Origin: Rurimicrobium sp040387755
GTDB lineage: Bacteria > Bacteroidota > Bacteroidia > Chitinophagales > Chitinophagaceae
Assembly: GCA_040387755.1 (NCBI GenBank)
Contig: JAZKDB010000001.1
Location: 186,001-250,000, forward strand
Length of the DNA: 64,000 bases
Reading direction: 5' to 3'
A program made the translations under genes and the position numbers. Shown here in pieces: positions 8,401-20,300 of this stretch. Below the pieces are notes generated by a model. It did not search any database, was not told where the DNA came from, and saw only the letters and a list, made by a program, of their open reading frames with translations. Every line of letters starts with the position of its first letter. The stretch's first letter is position 1.

Positions 8401-9201
8401 TTATAAATAAACCGCCATTTCTTTTTGATATTGTTTTGCTGCCTCTCCTGCTTTTTCAGCAAAATCTACTCCTGAACCTGCATAAATCACCGCTCTTGAA
8501 ACGTTGATGAGTATTCCAGCATCTTTATTTAAAGTGTTTTGGCAGACTGTGTCCACATCACCGCCCTGGGCACCTACACCAGGTATTAGAAAGAAGTGGT
8601 CAGGACATAAAGCACGTACCTCTGCTAATTGCTCTTTCCTTGTAGCACCTACCACAAACATAATATTTTCGGGCGTCCCCCAATTGCTTACTGCAGTCAT
8701 TACATGCTGATATAAGGGTTTTCCGTCAGCCACTAAATGCTGAAAATCCATACTGCCTTCGTTTGAAGTAATCCCCAGCACGATGCCCCATTTGCCTTCA
8801 AACTGCAGAAAAGGGGCAACACTGTCTTTGCCCATATAAGGCGCTATTGTTACGGAGTCGAAATCGTAGGTTTCAAAAAAAGTTTTGGCATATTGTGTAG
8901 AAGTATTTCCAATATCTCCCCGTTTGGCATCGGCGATGGTAAAGATATTTTTCGGAATGTAGTTCAGTGTTTTTTCCAGACTCTGCCAGCCCTCCACTCC
9001 ATATGCTTCGTAAAATGCGGTATTAATTTTATAGGATACCGCATATTCTTTCGTTGCATCAATTATCGCCTTGTTAAAGGCAAACATCGGGTCTTCTTCC
9101 TGCAAAAGGTGTTGCGGTATTTTGCTCAAATCTGTATCCAGACCTACGCATAGGACTGATTTTTTAGTTCTTATTTGTTGTATGAGTTCGTTTCTTGTCA
9201 T
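8401..9201 (-). CDS. pyrF: Orotidine 5'-phosphate decarboxylase (type 2)
   Basis: The 266-aa enzyme decarboxylates OMP to UMP, the last step of pyrimidine synthesis. The catalytic Asp-Lys-Asp loop is seen in ADAKRGDIGNTS, and the phosphate-binding C-terminus contains LIPGVGAQGG followed by NVSRAVIY. The length and sequence are those of the longer type 2 group. It is followed immediately by the DUF2851 gene and preceded by dapF on the same strand, 41 bp upstream. Confidence 0.95.
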   Translation of the reverse strand: MTRNELIQQIRTKKSVLCVGLDTDLSKIPQHLLQEEDPMFAFNKAIIDATKEYAVSYKINTAFYEAYGVEGWQSLEKTLNYIPKNIFTIADAKRGDIGNTSTQYAKTFFETYDFDSVTIAPYMGKDSVAPFLQFEGKWGIVLGITSNEGSMDFQHLVADGKPLYQHVMTAVSNWGTPENIMFVVGATRKEQLAEVRALCPDHFFLIPGVGAQGGDVDTVCQNTLNKDAGILINVSRAVIYAGSGVDFAEKAGEAAKQYQKEMAVYL

Positions 9202-9242
9202 TGCTATGGTCGAAAAAATTATAAAGGCAAGGTAATTGAAAA

Positions 9243-10016
9243 TTACAATTCAATATCTCCTTCGAAAACAAATTTTGCAGGGCCTGTCAATACTACATTA
9301 ACTGCGGTATCAGGATTATCTTTTGTAAAAGAAACCTGAAGAAGTCCACCAGGTGTTTGGATTTTCTTTTCAAAATTACCTGTTTCATCAAAAGTAGAAG
9401 CTATAGCACAGGCTGTTACTCCTGTTCCACAGCTTAGTGTTTCGTCTTCCACTCCGCGCTCGTAGGTGCGTACATATAATCCTTCATCAGTAGTTTCTGC
9501 AAAATTTACATTAATACCCTTGGGTGCAAATTCTAATTTATTCCGGATGGCCTTGCCCTGAGTATAGACATCAATATCGGCCACATGATTGGCCCAAACT
9601 ACATAATGAGGCGAGCCGGTATTGAGAATGCTGTGCGTATCAAAATGAGCAATATCTTTTACATCGTTCATTTGTAAAGCAATATTATTGTCTTTGGTGT
9701 ATTGTGCCTGATGCGTTCCGTCAATTGCCAGAAAAAATGCATCCTCCTCAATGAGGTTTAAATGTCTTGCAAAAGCGGTGATACAGCGACCTCCGTTGCC
9801 ACACATGGTACTTTCATTGCCGTCGGAATTATAGTATACCATTCTGAAATGATAACCGTCACTGGACTCCAGAAGCATCAACCCGTCTGCACCAATACCC
9901 AAACGCCGATCGCATAGAAAAGCAATTTGGTTAATATCTAATTGTACTTGCTGGTGTCGATTATCAATTAAAATGAAATCATTACCAGCACCCTGATATT
10001 TATAAAAATGAGTCAT
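9243..10016 (-). CDS. dapF: Diaminopimelate epimerase
   Basis: The 257-aa product has the two active-site cysteine motifs of DapF: ESTMCGNGGRC and ETLSCGTGVTACA. The N-terminus FYKYQGAGNDFILID is also typical. It converts LL- to meso-diaminopimelate for lysine and peptidoglycan synthesis in the cytoplasm. It sits 10 bp after the GWxTD gene on the same strand. Confidence 0.96.
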   Translation of the reverse strand: MTHFYKYQGAGNDFILIDNRHQQVQLDINQIAFLCDRRLGIGADGLMLLESSDGYHFRMVYYNSDGNESTMCGNGGRCITAFARHLNLIEEDAFFLAIDGTHQAQYTKDNNIALQMNDVKDIAHFDTHSILNTGSPHYVVWANHVADIDVYTQGKAIRNKLEFAPKGINVNFAETTDEGLYVRTYERGVEDETLSCGTGVTACAIASTFDETGNFEKKIQTPGGLLQVSFTKDNPDTAVNVVLTGPAKFVFEGDIEL

Positions 10017-10026
10017 CTTTTTTTAC

Positions 10027-11550
10027 TTATTTATTGCCAATGTATTGTTCTGCTCGCGAGTCGTTACCCAAATTGCCCGAACCTGTAATACTGTTATTAT
10101 AGAGCAATGCACGCCAGCTGCTGTTTTGTCTTTCGCCAATCAGTGTTGAATGCAGCAGCTGATAATCGCCCATTGCTTTCCCGGGTTTATAAAATAAAAA
10201 TATGCCCTCGCGGCCTTGCTTTTCGGTATTATAATATTGCCATATTTCGTAGGGTAGTGCACCACTCTCGTTATTAACGATAACCCGGTCATTAGGCTTT
10301 CCATATTGGATGTAAATCCTGCCCCTGTCTGACTCAAAACCACTGATACCGGAGCCTTTAAACAATCTATTGACTTCCATGATTTTTGCTGCATAAGCTT
10401 TCCAGGCTCTTTCGGGATTGATTTTATCCCTCTTTTCCCAAAAATTATAAATGAAATATTTGCTGTACAATTCATCCGGCTTTTTTAAAAAAGTGGAAAT
10501 GCTGCTTCCTTCATTTGCGTCACAAATTAGTTGCAGCATTTTAAGAATAGAGCGTACCTGGTCGGCATTGTATTTCCCCACAAAAGTATTGGTAAGGTCC
10601 AGTACATGAGTATTTTGATTTCCGTTGGCTGGACTGTCAGTTTTTAATGAATCTATGCCAGCATAAGTATTATTGTTCGCTTTCTTGTGATTTGGATTAT
10701 AGAGTTGGAAGAAAAGCGTTTTTTTGTCGACAATAATGTTGTCTTCAAACAAGATAATATTCAGATAGTAATTGCCCGACTTCAACTCTTTTAGCGGGAA
10801 ACGCTTATAAAAAGCCTGTGTCTGGCCTACGGATGTAATACTGTCGGTTTGAATATACTTAGGTATTTCTGATTCAAAAGCTTTCCAGGAAATGTAGCTG
10901 TTGATTTTTATCGAAGCATTGGGGTGGGTATTGTTTGTTTTATTGGGATACAGTTCAAAATAGAAAAGGACAGAGTCTTTGCGCTCACTCAAATAATTAG
11001 AGCCAAGGGTCAAATCCAGTCGCTTGTTTCTATTGTAAACAGTGTTTGCATTACTTTCAAAGCTGGTATCCAAAAGTTGTATTTCTGACAAAAAATTAGC
11101 CTTGTTTAGGTAATCAGGTACTTTAATGTTTTCTGTGTATTGATACAATTCGTTTTTGTAATCAGTTTCATAGAGTACCATTTCTATTTCATAATCACCT
11201 GCTGCCACACTATATTCATATTGGTCGGCAACCAATTGGCGGAATGCGTCTGTAGGATTATTTTGAGGGGCAGTTTTAATCACAAAGGTTTCTTCTTTTA
11301 CGATACTGGTATCATTACTTAGCCGTATAATACACACCATTTCTGCCACAAGTTGTCCTGCATCATTTTTTTTAAAATGTATGCTTGGGTTTTGCGCTCT
11401 CCAACTCAATACTATATTTGCCTGTAGTTGAGTGCTATCTTTTTTGTTTTTTTTATAAAAAAGGGTATGTGTTGCAGTAGCCTGAATTCCGCTGGCTTTC
11501 ATGCCACATGTCAATAAGAAAACACTCCAGATAATTGCCCTGAGGGTCAT
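10027..11550 (-). CDS. GWxTD domain-containing exported protein
   Basis: The 507-aa protein starts at ATG 11550 (MTLRAIIWSVFLLTCG), which gives a clean signal peptide; the longer TTG start is not needed. The middle is a set of beta-rich segments. The C-terminal third (KYFIYNFWEKRDKINPERAWKAY and GFESDRGRIYIQYGKPNDR) is the GWxTD domain found widely in Bacteroidota and related phyla. The G-W-x-T-D core itself reads FWEKRD here. The function is unknown; it is predicted periplasmic. It is divergent from the WbqC-like gene, only 46 bp away. Confidence 0.85.
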   Translation of the reverse strand: MTLRAIIWSVFLLTCGMKASGIQATATHTLFYKKNKKDSTQLQANIVLSWRAQNPSIHFKKNDAGQLVAEMVCIIRLSNDTSIVKEETFVIKTAPQNNPTDAFRQLVADQYEYSVAAGDYEIEMVLYETDYKNELYQYTENIKVPDYLNKANFLSEIQLLDTSFESNANTVYNRNKRLDLTLGSNYLSERKDSVLFYFELYPNKTNNTHPNASIKINSYISWKAFESEIPKYIQTDSITSVGQTQAFYKRFPLKELKSGNYYLNIILFEDNIIVDKKTLFFQLYNPNHKKANNNTYAGIDSLKTDSPANGNQNTHVLDLTNTFVGKYNADQVRSILKMLQLICDANEGSSISTFLKKPDELYSKYFIYNFWEKRDKINPERAWKAYAAKIMEVNRLFKGSGISGFESDRGRIYIQYGKPNDRVIVNNESGALPYEIWQYYNTEKQGREGIFLFYKPGKAMGDYQLLHSTLIGERQNSSWRALLYNNSITGSGNLGNDSRAEQYIGNK

Positions 11551-11596
11551 TGTTTTATTTTTTTGCAAGGTACTGTTTTATTTATCGCTACTCGTT

Positions 11597-12217
11597 ATGA
11601 AAACGCTTGTTTGTCCTGTTATTCCTTTTCCCAATATCTATTGGTGGTCTCATGTGATGGCTGCCGAAAATATTCTTTTGGATAAGTCGGAGCATTTTGA
11701 AAAAATGAGTTTTCGCAATCGTTACATGGTTTCGGGTTCTGTTGCTGCTATTACTTTAAGTATTCCTATCAGAGAAGGTCGGCAACAACGAAAACCCATG
11801 CATGAAGTAATGATTGACTATGCAACAGATTGGCAAACACAACATTGGCGCACATTACAATCAGTGTATAACCGCTCACCGTATTTCGAATTTTTTGCTC
11901 CAGATATTCAATCATTATATCAGCAAAAAGAGCAGAGTTTAACGGCATTTAATGAAGCTAGTATCCGTACAATCGCTCGACTGCTGGACAAAAAATTAAA
12001 TCTGGACGAAGCAAGAGAGTACCATAAAAACTATCCTGCAGATGTGATTGATATACGGGTTGATTTTAGAAGTAATCAATATAACATCCATCCCGAAAAA
12101 TTTCCGCCATATCATCAGGTATTTGAAGATCGTTTGGGTTTTCTGCCCAATCTCAGTATTCTAGACCTCTTATTTGCTGAAGGGAAAAACAGCATTGCTT
12201 TTTTGTGCAAAGAATAA
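11597..12217 (+). CDS. WbqC family protein
   Basis: The 206-aa product fits the WbqC-like family: VCPVIPFPNIYWWSHVMAA at the N-terminus, then SFRNRYMVSG, a basic IREGRQQRKPMHEVMIDY segment, WRTLQSVYNRSPYF and HQVFEDRLGFLPNLSILDLLF. WbqC-like proteins are often found with polysaccharide genes, but the activity is not established. ATG 11597 is used because the upstream in-frame extension overlaps the divergent gene. It ends 10 bp before the convergent BatBC gene. Confidence 0.82.
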   Translation: MKTLVCPVIPFPNIYWWSHVMAAENILLDKSEHFEKMSFRNRYMVSGSVAAITLSIPIREGRQQRKPMHEVMIDYATDWQTQHWRTLQSVYNRSPYFEFFAPDIQSLYQQKEQSLTAFNEASIRTIARLLDKKLNLDEAREYHKNYPADVIDIRVDFRSNQYNIHPEKFPPYHQVFEDRLGFLPNLSILDLLFAEGKNSIAFLCKE

Positions 12218-12227
12218 TGCCGGACGT

Positions 12228-13979
12228 TTACCAGTCTTTTTCCATTTTGGCAGGCGTCCCATATCTTTTTTTATTCTTTTCCTGTAGCTTTTTTTCTTCC
12301 TGCTGTAGCGCATTTAATAGTTGCTCCGCCTGCTTTTCACTCAATTTGCTGGGTTGTGGCTGTGGTTTTCCTTCCTCATCTTTTTTCTCGTCGCCATCTT
12401 TAGGTTGCTGTTCTTTTTTATCTTTTTCCCCGTCTTTTTTCTCATCCTCTTTCTTCTGTTCGTCTTTCTTCTCCTCGTCCTTCTTTTTTTCGTCTTTGTT
12501 CTTGTCTTTTCCTCCGCCACCTTCTTTTTTCAGCATAGCATTTGCATAAGCCAGATTATATTTTGCATCTGCATCCTGAGGATTGCTGCGTAATGTTTTT
12601 TTGTAGGATTCTATGGCTTCCTGCCATTTTTTTTCACTCATATAGGTATTCCCAATGTTGTAATTGGCTCCTGCATTTTCTTTTTTGTCTTTGGATTTTT
12701 GTGCTGCTACCTCATAGGCTTTTCTTGCAGGTTCTAACTGTTTTTGCTGGTACAATGCATTGCCCAAATTATAAGCACTTTTATCTACATTTAAAGTGTC
12801 TGATTGCAAGGCTCTGCCATATTGCTGTGCAGCATCTTTATACTTGCCTTCACTATATAGTTTATTGCCATTAGCAATAAACTTTTTGGAGCTCTGTGCC
12901 ACACTACCTTGCGCTACAAATAAAGTTCCTGTTATCAGTAGCAGGCTCAGTTTGTTGGCCGAAACGATACCGCCAGTTTGTTTAATCTTGAGGTTCTTTG
13001 CTCCGGGTACCAGCCATTCAATAATCAGTAATATCAGAGCAGCTAAAAGGAAATATTGGAAGTAACTGATGTAATTGGCATAGACTACAGTACCCAGATT
13101 GCGTTGTTCCATGCCATCTATTTCATCAATAATTTTGTTGGCTGCATCATCAGTATTGGCAAGTAAGGTATACGTTCCATTGCCAGCTGCAGCAATGTTT
13201 TTTAATTCAGTTTCGTTCAGTTTTGAAATTACCGTATTGCCCTGCTCGTCCAGCTTTGGTGCATTGGTAGCAGGGTCAAATAATTCTGCTCCCTGTGGAG
13301 AGCCGATACCGATTGTATGTATGATAGTGCCACTTTCTGTAGCTTGCTTTACTTTTTCAATAGCTGCTTCGTCATGGTCTTCACCATCCGAAATGATGAC
13401 AATTGACTTATATTTTCTTTCCTTACTGCTGAAAGATTTATTGGCCAATTCGATAGCGTCTCCAATTACAGTGCCTTGAGTTGGCACCATATCTGGTGTC
13501 ACTGTTTGCAACAGTAGTTTCATTGCGCTGTAATCTACTGTCAGTGGCACTTGCAGATAACTTCTACCAGCAAAAATGACTAAGCCTATTCTGTCACTGC
13601 TCATTTTATCAGTGAGTCTTGCTATGAATTGCTTGGCTCTTGTTATCCTGTCAGGCTGGATATCCTTTGCTAACATGCTTTTGCTCACATCCAAAGCTAT
13701 TATTACATCAACACCTTTACGTTGCACCGTTTCTGTTGTGCCACCTTTCTGCAGATTGGCAGTGCCTACAATGAGAAAGCTGAGGCCCAACGCTGCCAGT
13801 ACAAATTTTAATGTTGCACGAGCAGGGATATATCCCAATATTTGTTGACGGACAATTGATTCAGTCCCTATTTTTTCCAGTTTTTTGCGGCGCCAGTACA
13901 ACATCGCAACAAACAAAGCCACAAAAAGTGGAAGCAAGGCCAAAGCGCCCAGATATGTAGCATATTGAAAACGAAGCAT
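12228..13979 (-). CDS. VWA-TPR membrane protein, BatB-BatC fusion
   Basis: The 583-aa protein begins with two membrane helices (12-28, 58-74). A von Willebrand A domain follows with an intact MIDAS motif DVSKS at 97-101, then a third helix near 305-325 and a fourth near 345-360. Three TPR units follow (about 370-480), then a long Lys/Glu/Asp-rich tail (about 485-550). In Bacteroidota bat operons, the VWA protein (BatB) and TPR protein (BatC) are usually separate genes; here they form one chain. Bat proteins are linked to aerotolerance and envelope stress. No batA, batD or MoxR gene is adjacent, so the locus is split from a typical bat operon. Confidence 0.85.
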   Translation of the reverse strand: MLRFQYATYLGALALLPLFVALFVAMLYWRRKKLEKIGTESIVRQQILGYIPARATLKFVLAALGLSFLIVGTANLQKGGTTETVQRKGVDVIIALDVSKSMLAKDIQPDRITRAKQFIARLTDKMSSDRIGLVIFAGRSYLQVPLTVDYSAMKLLLQTVTPDMVPTQGTVIGDAIELANKSFSSKERKYKSIVIISDGEDHDEAAIEKVKQATESGTIIHTIGIGSPQGAELFDPATNAPKLDEQGNTVISKLNETELKNIAAAGNGTYTLLANTDDAANKIIDEIDGMEQRNLGTVVYANYISYFQYFLLAALILLIIEWLVPGAKNLKIKQTGGIVSANKLSLLLITGTLFVAQGSVAQSSKKFIANGNKLYSEGKYKDAAQQYGRALQSDTLNVDKSAYNLGNALYQQKQLEPARKAYEVAAQKSKDKKENAGANYNIGNTYMSEKKWQEAIESYKKTLRSNPQDADAKYNLAYANAMLKKEGGGGKDKNKDEKKKDEEKKDEQKKEDEKKDGEKDKKEQQPKDGDEKKDEEGKPQPQPSKLSEKQAEQLLNALQQEEKKLQEKNKKRYGTPAKMEKDW

Positions 13980-14309
13980 AATAAAATAATCTTAGCCTCG
14001 CAAAAATAGTCGCGAAAAGTTCATGTGCCTATTTGTCGGCCAGTTTTGAAAAATTTTTAACATGAACTGAAGGAAAAATATCTCTGTTGTATCGCAGCAG
14101 GACGATGTATATAAAAAAAGATACTGATAAATATTGTTGTTTTATGGAAGAAAAGCAGAAGCAACTGTTTTTAAATTATTGTATATCAGCAAGCAGTAAA
14201 GTGTTGGTGGAGATACTTTGAATAAAGTTTCTTTTTTTGTTTCTTGTGGCTGCCATATACCCATAAGGAAACTGATGTTTAATTTTCCGATTCGAATAAT
14301 TAATTTAGA
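13980..14309. other. Divergent intergenic region, 330 bp
   Basis: This region separates the BatBC fusion from the giant surface-protein gene and must hold both promoters. The only structure seen is a 9-bp inverted repeat, AGTTCATGT (14018-14026) and ACATGAACT (14060-14068), separated by 33 bp. A 38-codon open frame at 14105-14221 has no supporting feature. Confidence 0.5.
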
Positions 14310-17300
14310 ATGTTCTTAGATAAATCAGTTTGGAATTTAAAGGCGGCTTCAAATCGTCGACCTTTGAATTTTGTAATTACTTTCTTTTTTCTTTTAATTT
14401 CATTTGCTGCTTTTGCCCAGCCCGTGACCATTTCTTATCCCACTTCGGCCCAAAGTATAACGAGGGTGTTGGGCAAGGGGACTTTAACAGTGAAGATATT
14501 TTTTAATGGTGCTTGTACGGGTACTACAGTAAAGGTTGCATTGCCTTTATCAGTTGCCTACATTCCGGGTAGCATCCTAAAGACCGCAGGGGCTTCTGGT
14601 TTGGGGATTAGTGAAAGTTCTATTGCAGACTTGCGTAATCCTGTTTTTTCAATAGGGGGGACAGTTACCAGCGGAGATGAAATTACTTTTACTTTAGACA
14701 GGAAAGCGGAATGTGGGACTTTGACTACCGGAAAGGATAGTATTTTTGTTACAACAGGGGGGGGCTGCTTCAACACATCAGATGTTTTGGGTACAAGAAA
14801 TACTTATAATATACTTTCTCCCTCTCTTTCTATCAATCCGCCCCCTTCGCTTACCGGAGCTGTTATTGACACCACTGCTACAAGGATATCTACAATTATC
14901 AATGGCGGAAATGGTGTTACAGATACACTCAGGTTTTTTATTGTTTACCCGGGCGGAGGAATTATTAATACCAGTGGGTCAAATGCCATTACCGCAAATA
15001 CGGTCAGCTTTACACCTTATCGAACCAGTGTTGATACTTTGTTTTACAAGATATTCGGAAGTGCGATTTTTGGTGGAGACAGTATACTCAACAATGGAGA
15101 AACTGTAAATATTGCCGAACCTATTAAGGTATTGAAGTGTAATGCAACTACTAATTATGGCGTTGCATGGGGCAGAAACGATAGTTCAATTTGTGCGTGG
15201 TCTTACGCAAATGTTTCTGTAATTGCAGCTACTGGAGCTCCAAACTTTAATTTGCTAACAGCTGCTCAGATTGGTTTTGTAGACAAATGTACCCCATATG
15301 ATTATGAAATGACTTTCTACAATGGTGGTTTGGGTAATCGGAAGGCTGCAACAATGTATGATTTGAAAATACAACAAGGTCATTGGGCGAGTTCGGTAAC
15401 AGTTCTGGCCAATATGGATACCAGTCTTTTTAGCATCTCTAACTTTAGGATTGGAACAGCCAGTCTTTCATTTACCTATGTTGGAGGCATTATAAATATT
15501 GATCTAAATAACCTTATTAGCTCCGACCCTGATGGCGCAGGTATAGGAATTGAAGATATTGATGGGGATGGATATTACGATGATTTACCTCCCGGTCAGT
15601 CTATAAAACTGGCAGCTGATATAGAGATGAAATGTAACAGGGCTTGTGGTGTACAAAATTATAACTACAGTGTAGCAGCAATATTGAAGTATAGAACAAT
15701 GTGTAGCAGTTCTATTAGTTCATCTGATGTTAAACTCTCATCAACTCTGGTTAACTATCTTTATGAGACGGCTTTCTATGGTAAATCTTACATACCAGCC
15801 AATGTGATTGATGGTATTCCATTCCGGATTAATCTTAAAGCCGGCTTTAGTGTAAATCAGGATTCGTACAGTTCTTCAAGTACTCGGTATCGTTGGAAAA
15901 TGATTCTTCCTTTAGGCTTTTCGGTGGCAGCCACCAGCAATCCCAGATACGGACTTAGTGGTGTTTCTTACACACTTTCTGGTGATACAGTAATTTTCAC
16001 CTCGGGTACTAACAGTTTAGATTCCTTCAGTATCAATCTGGTATATTCATGCGGAAGTAACGGAACTAAGACCATTAATTATACACTTGAAAAAATCAAT
16101 AACATTTCTACCGGATGTAAATGTCAGGGAGATTTGATATGTGCAAGTGTTACCACACATGCCTTTTGTCCGATGCCATGTCCTAATGGTCCTACCACAT
16201 ATGTACCAAAAGTTAAAAGATCCGATAGTTGTATTGGATGGACTGATTATACAATACGAACAAGAGTCGATCCTCTTATGATTTCAGGTTATGATTTGTC
16301 CAAGGCATTGTATTTGGATACTATCAATATCTATGGTTCTGCTTTACAGAATGACCCATCTTTAAATTTGTTTTTCGAGTTAACACTTCCCAAAACAACA
16401 ATAGCCCCCACCGGAGTTAATAAGCTAACTCCTATACAGACGAAGGCATCATTTTACAGGACAGGAGTATTGATTAACTCCTGTGTCCTGAGCACTTTCT
16501 CTACAACCGCAACAACAGCGTCTACTCAATCAGTGGTATATGATTTGTCTTCCTGTGTTTTGGCAATGGGAGGTTTGAGTGTCGGTGATAGTATCGAAGT
16601 CGTTAGTTCTTATGTTGTGGCAACCAATAACAACTTACCTAAGAATGATGTTCAGTCTGGCGGTACATGGACTTTTTATAATAAAGATGCTGCTGGTTTA
16701 AAGGTATTTTGTAACACTACAGTACCCGAGATGTACTTGGTTGGCACCGATTTGGTGAATGCAACCAACGCTTATATCACTGGTGGTTGTGCAGGTACCA
16801 CTCTTGGCGGAAATTCAAATTATCTGGCCCGAAGATTTAATACGGCAGGAGAGCTTTTTAAAAATGAGTTCAGACCTGTGATGTATATAGATTCAATAGT
16901 GGCCCTGATGCCTTCTGGTTACATATGGAATTACACACATTTTCAGCCTGCAGCAGGGCCGGTTTTTAATTTTTTATCGCCAACAGTTGTAGGGAATAGG
17001 TACTCATTTGTCAATCCCGGTACCTGGCAAGCATTAGGATTGACAATTACCAATGCATATGGAGGTTATGTGCCTTTTAATGTATCTCCTGTTTGTGGCA
17101 CATTACTCAATGAGAATATTAATTTCAAGATTTATATCAGGGATTACTATTATGCTTATGCCAATAAAAGTACCCCTTCAGGTTTGGCTTATGTTTTGGG
17201 TGGAGCTGCAGGCCAAACAAGGACAATCGCCTATACGGCATCTCAAAAACCTGATATTGATTTAATAGACCAAACCGGAATTGTACCAGCAATAAAGGAT

Positions 17301-20300
17301 TCTTTAAACTGGAATCTAAGAATTTACAATAAAGGCTTGAACGCTGCAAATTATACTTGGATTGCGATTCCTTATAATCCGTCAATAGCAGTAAACAAGG
17401 TAACCGAAATTGCCACTGGAACAATACTAAGCCCCATTGCTTATGGTGGTGGTTATTGGTACAAATTGGGTACTACAGGTATTGCTGCGGGATCAAGCAA
17501 GGATTATAAAATTGATTTTAATTTCAACTCTTGTGTTTCTGATAGTCTTGAGGTATTTGCAGGATGGAACTGTGGAGCTTATCCTGCCGATCCTACCTCC
17601 TATCCTTGTACCAGTATTTTAGATCGTATTGCCTTGAAAGTTGCTGCAGTGCCCAGCGAAGTACAGCTCAGTGTGCTTCGCGAGCCAGGTGGTGGTGGTA
17701 CTGTTGACCTTTGCAAAACCGACAGTATTTTGCTTGTAGTAAATAGTGCACAGACAGCGAATTTGAAAGAACCTTATTTGGTGATTTATCCACCCTTAGG
17801 GTTTACTGTTTCAAGTACTATAAAAGTAGAATATCCTCTTGGTAGCGGCAATTATCAAAGTGCTATTGTCTCTTCAATCTCTGGAGGAGGAATAAAGATT
17901 GATTTGACATCTCATAGCGGTATCGGATTAAATGGCTTATTGGGGACAGCAACAAGCAGCTCTTCTTATGTTCCATTAGGTGGAGACAGACAAGCAAAAG
18001 TGAAATTGGATTATACAACTGATTGTGATTTGACTTCAGGATATTCTTTTGTTTTTTATGCTTATGGTAAAATGCCTTGTGGTCAGGCCGCATTAGGCAA
18101 TGGTGTTTCGGCGAGTACAACAGCACTCAACATTACGGGAGCTACTACCGGAGGAATTGCCGGAGCCACATTGGGTATTTCTGCTGGCTCTCTGTCTTGC
18201 GGTTCATCCACAGCTATAAGTTTTACTTCTACACCTACCGGAATGCCTACACAACTTGGTGATACAATGATGTATATTTTACCAAGTGGATTAAAATATG
18301 ATAGCTCTTTTGTCAAGGGTGCCAATTGTGATTCATGTAAGATTAAGATTGAAACAGGAACTGCTGGTACAACTGTGGTAAAGGTAAAATTGCAAACCGG
18401 TGTTTCTGCTGCAACAGCACTTAGTTTTTCTTTTAATGTCAAGCCTAAAGCTTCAGGTTGCGGCTCTGTAACAATACCTGCATATTTTAAAAGAAACATA
18501 TCGGCGCTGATGTGCGATACAGTTCTTTGTTCTAATAGCAGTATTTTTTTGGCAACATATACGTCTGCACCCATATCAGTAAAGAAGCCAAATATCCAGA
18601 TTAATAGCTATGAATTGTTGGATACAAATATTTGGCTGACAGGGACTGCTTTGAATAAAATTAAAGTAAAGTATAGTAATACAGGAACATTGGCTTATTC
18701 TGCCAATGTAGATTCTATAGAGTTGTTTTGTGGAGCGAGCGCCAGCCCATTTGCCATATTGCCGCTTACCAAAGCTTTGGCTATAGGAGCAGTTGATTCT
18801 GATATTTACTTCCTAAGCATTCCATCATTTGCCTGTAGTGATGCAGATTTAGTAACAACAACAGCTAAAATCAGAATAACCACGGTAAATGGCACTGAGC
18901 AATGTCTTTGTGACACCTCTTTTCAACGAATGAGTGTAAAGCCCACCGTGGGTCCTGCTTTAACGTATTGCCAATGGTCCATTGCTCCTCCTTTGACTGC
19001 TACCGGCACATCATTAAAATGGTATACTGTCCCAACCGGCGGATTAGGTTCTACAACAGCTATTGTACCCGGTACAAGTGTAGTTGGCGTTAAATCATAT
19101 TATGTAAGTCAAACATCAAGTATAGGGGTGGAAGGGCCACGCGCAGAGATAAAGGTTACTGTATTGAGAACACCGGAGGCTCCGGTTGTTTCAACTCCTT
19201 TTGAGTATTGTCAGGGTGCGTCGGCTTTAGTTCTTTCTGCTACAAAGGTTGTCAGTAGTGATACCTTACTCTGGTATGCAAGCAGTACTGGTACTGCAGC
19301 GTCCTATTCAGCTCCAATCCCCTCAACATCCACTTCAGGTTCATTTTTTTATTTTGTAGGTGCAAAATCTAATTTGGGTTGTGAAGGCCCCAGAGATAGT
19401 ATTGAGGTAATAGTAAATCCAAAACCGGCAGCTCCCATAGTTGTATCTCCTGTTAAGTATTGTATAGATGCAGTTACTACTGCTATTAACGCTACACCTG
19501 TAGACATCAACGATACTTTGCTATGGTACAACAGTGCAATCGGAGGGACATTATCTTATACAGCACCAACTCCTTCAACATCTGCAGAAGATACATTTAC
19601 TTACTGGGTTAGTGCAAAAACATCTTTGGGATGCGAAGGCCCCCGTGATAGCATTGACGTAATTGTATTTCCTAATGCCGATTTGCCACTTGTTGTATCA
19701 CCTATAGCTTATTGTATTCGCGATACTGCAATTGCCCTTTCCGCCATTGCTGCTCATACAACAGATACCTTGTTGTGGTATACGTCAGCTTCGGGAGGTC
19801 TTGGTTCAAAATTTGCACCAACTCCATCAACGTCAACATCAAGTACTTCAACATATTGGGTAAGTGCAAAAACTATTCATAATTGCGAAGGACTGAGGGA
19901 TAGTATTAAAGTAAATGTAAATCCAAGTGCCGGAATACCAAGGGTAACTTCTCCTATAAATTATTGTTCTGGTGCTGTGGCTACAGCTCTTTCGGCAATT
20001 AAATCCAGTAGCACAGATACTTTGCTCTGGTACACGAGTGCAGTTGGCGGTGTGGCTTCTTACTCTGCCCCAATACCCTCTACATCTGTTGTTGGTATGA
20101 CAACCTATTATGTAAGTGGAAAAAGCTCTTTAGGGTGTGAAGGAAGACGTGAAAGTATTGATGTAAAAGTAAATTCATTACCCGATTTGCCACTTATTGT
20201 GAGTCCTGTTATTTATTGTAAAGGAGAAACCAGTACGGTTTTATCAGCTTCTGCTCCCTTGGGTGATACTATTTTGTGGTACTCCTCGTCTTCTGGTGGC

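Noticed and set aside
12205..12593. Plus-strand Phe/Ser-rich open frames
   Set aside because: They are the antisense of the Lys/Glu-rich tail of the BatBC fusion; low-complexity mirror frames without a start context.
14018..14068. 9-bp inverted repeat as an operator
   Set aside because: The arms are short and 33 bp apart; expected by chance in AT-rich DNA, so recorded only in the intergenic entry.
14105..14221. 38-codon frame upstream of the giant surface protein
   Set aside because: Short, AT-rich and without conserved features; it lies in a promoter-bearing intergenic region.
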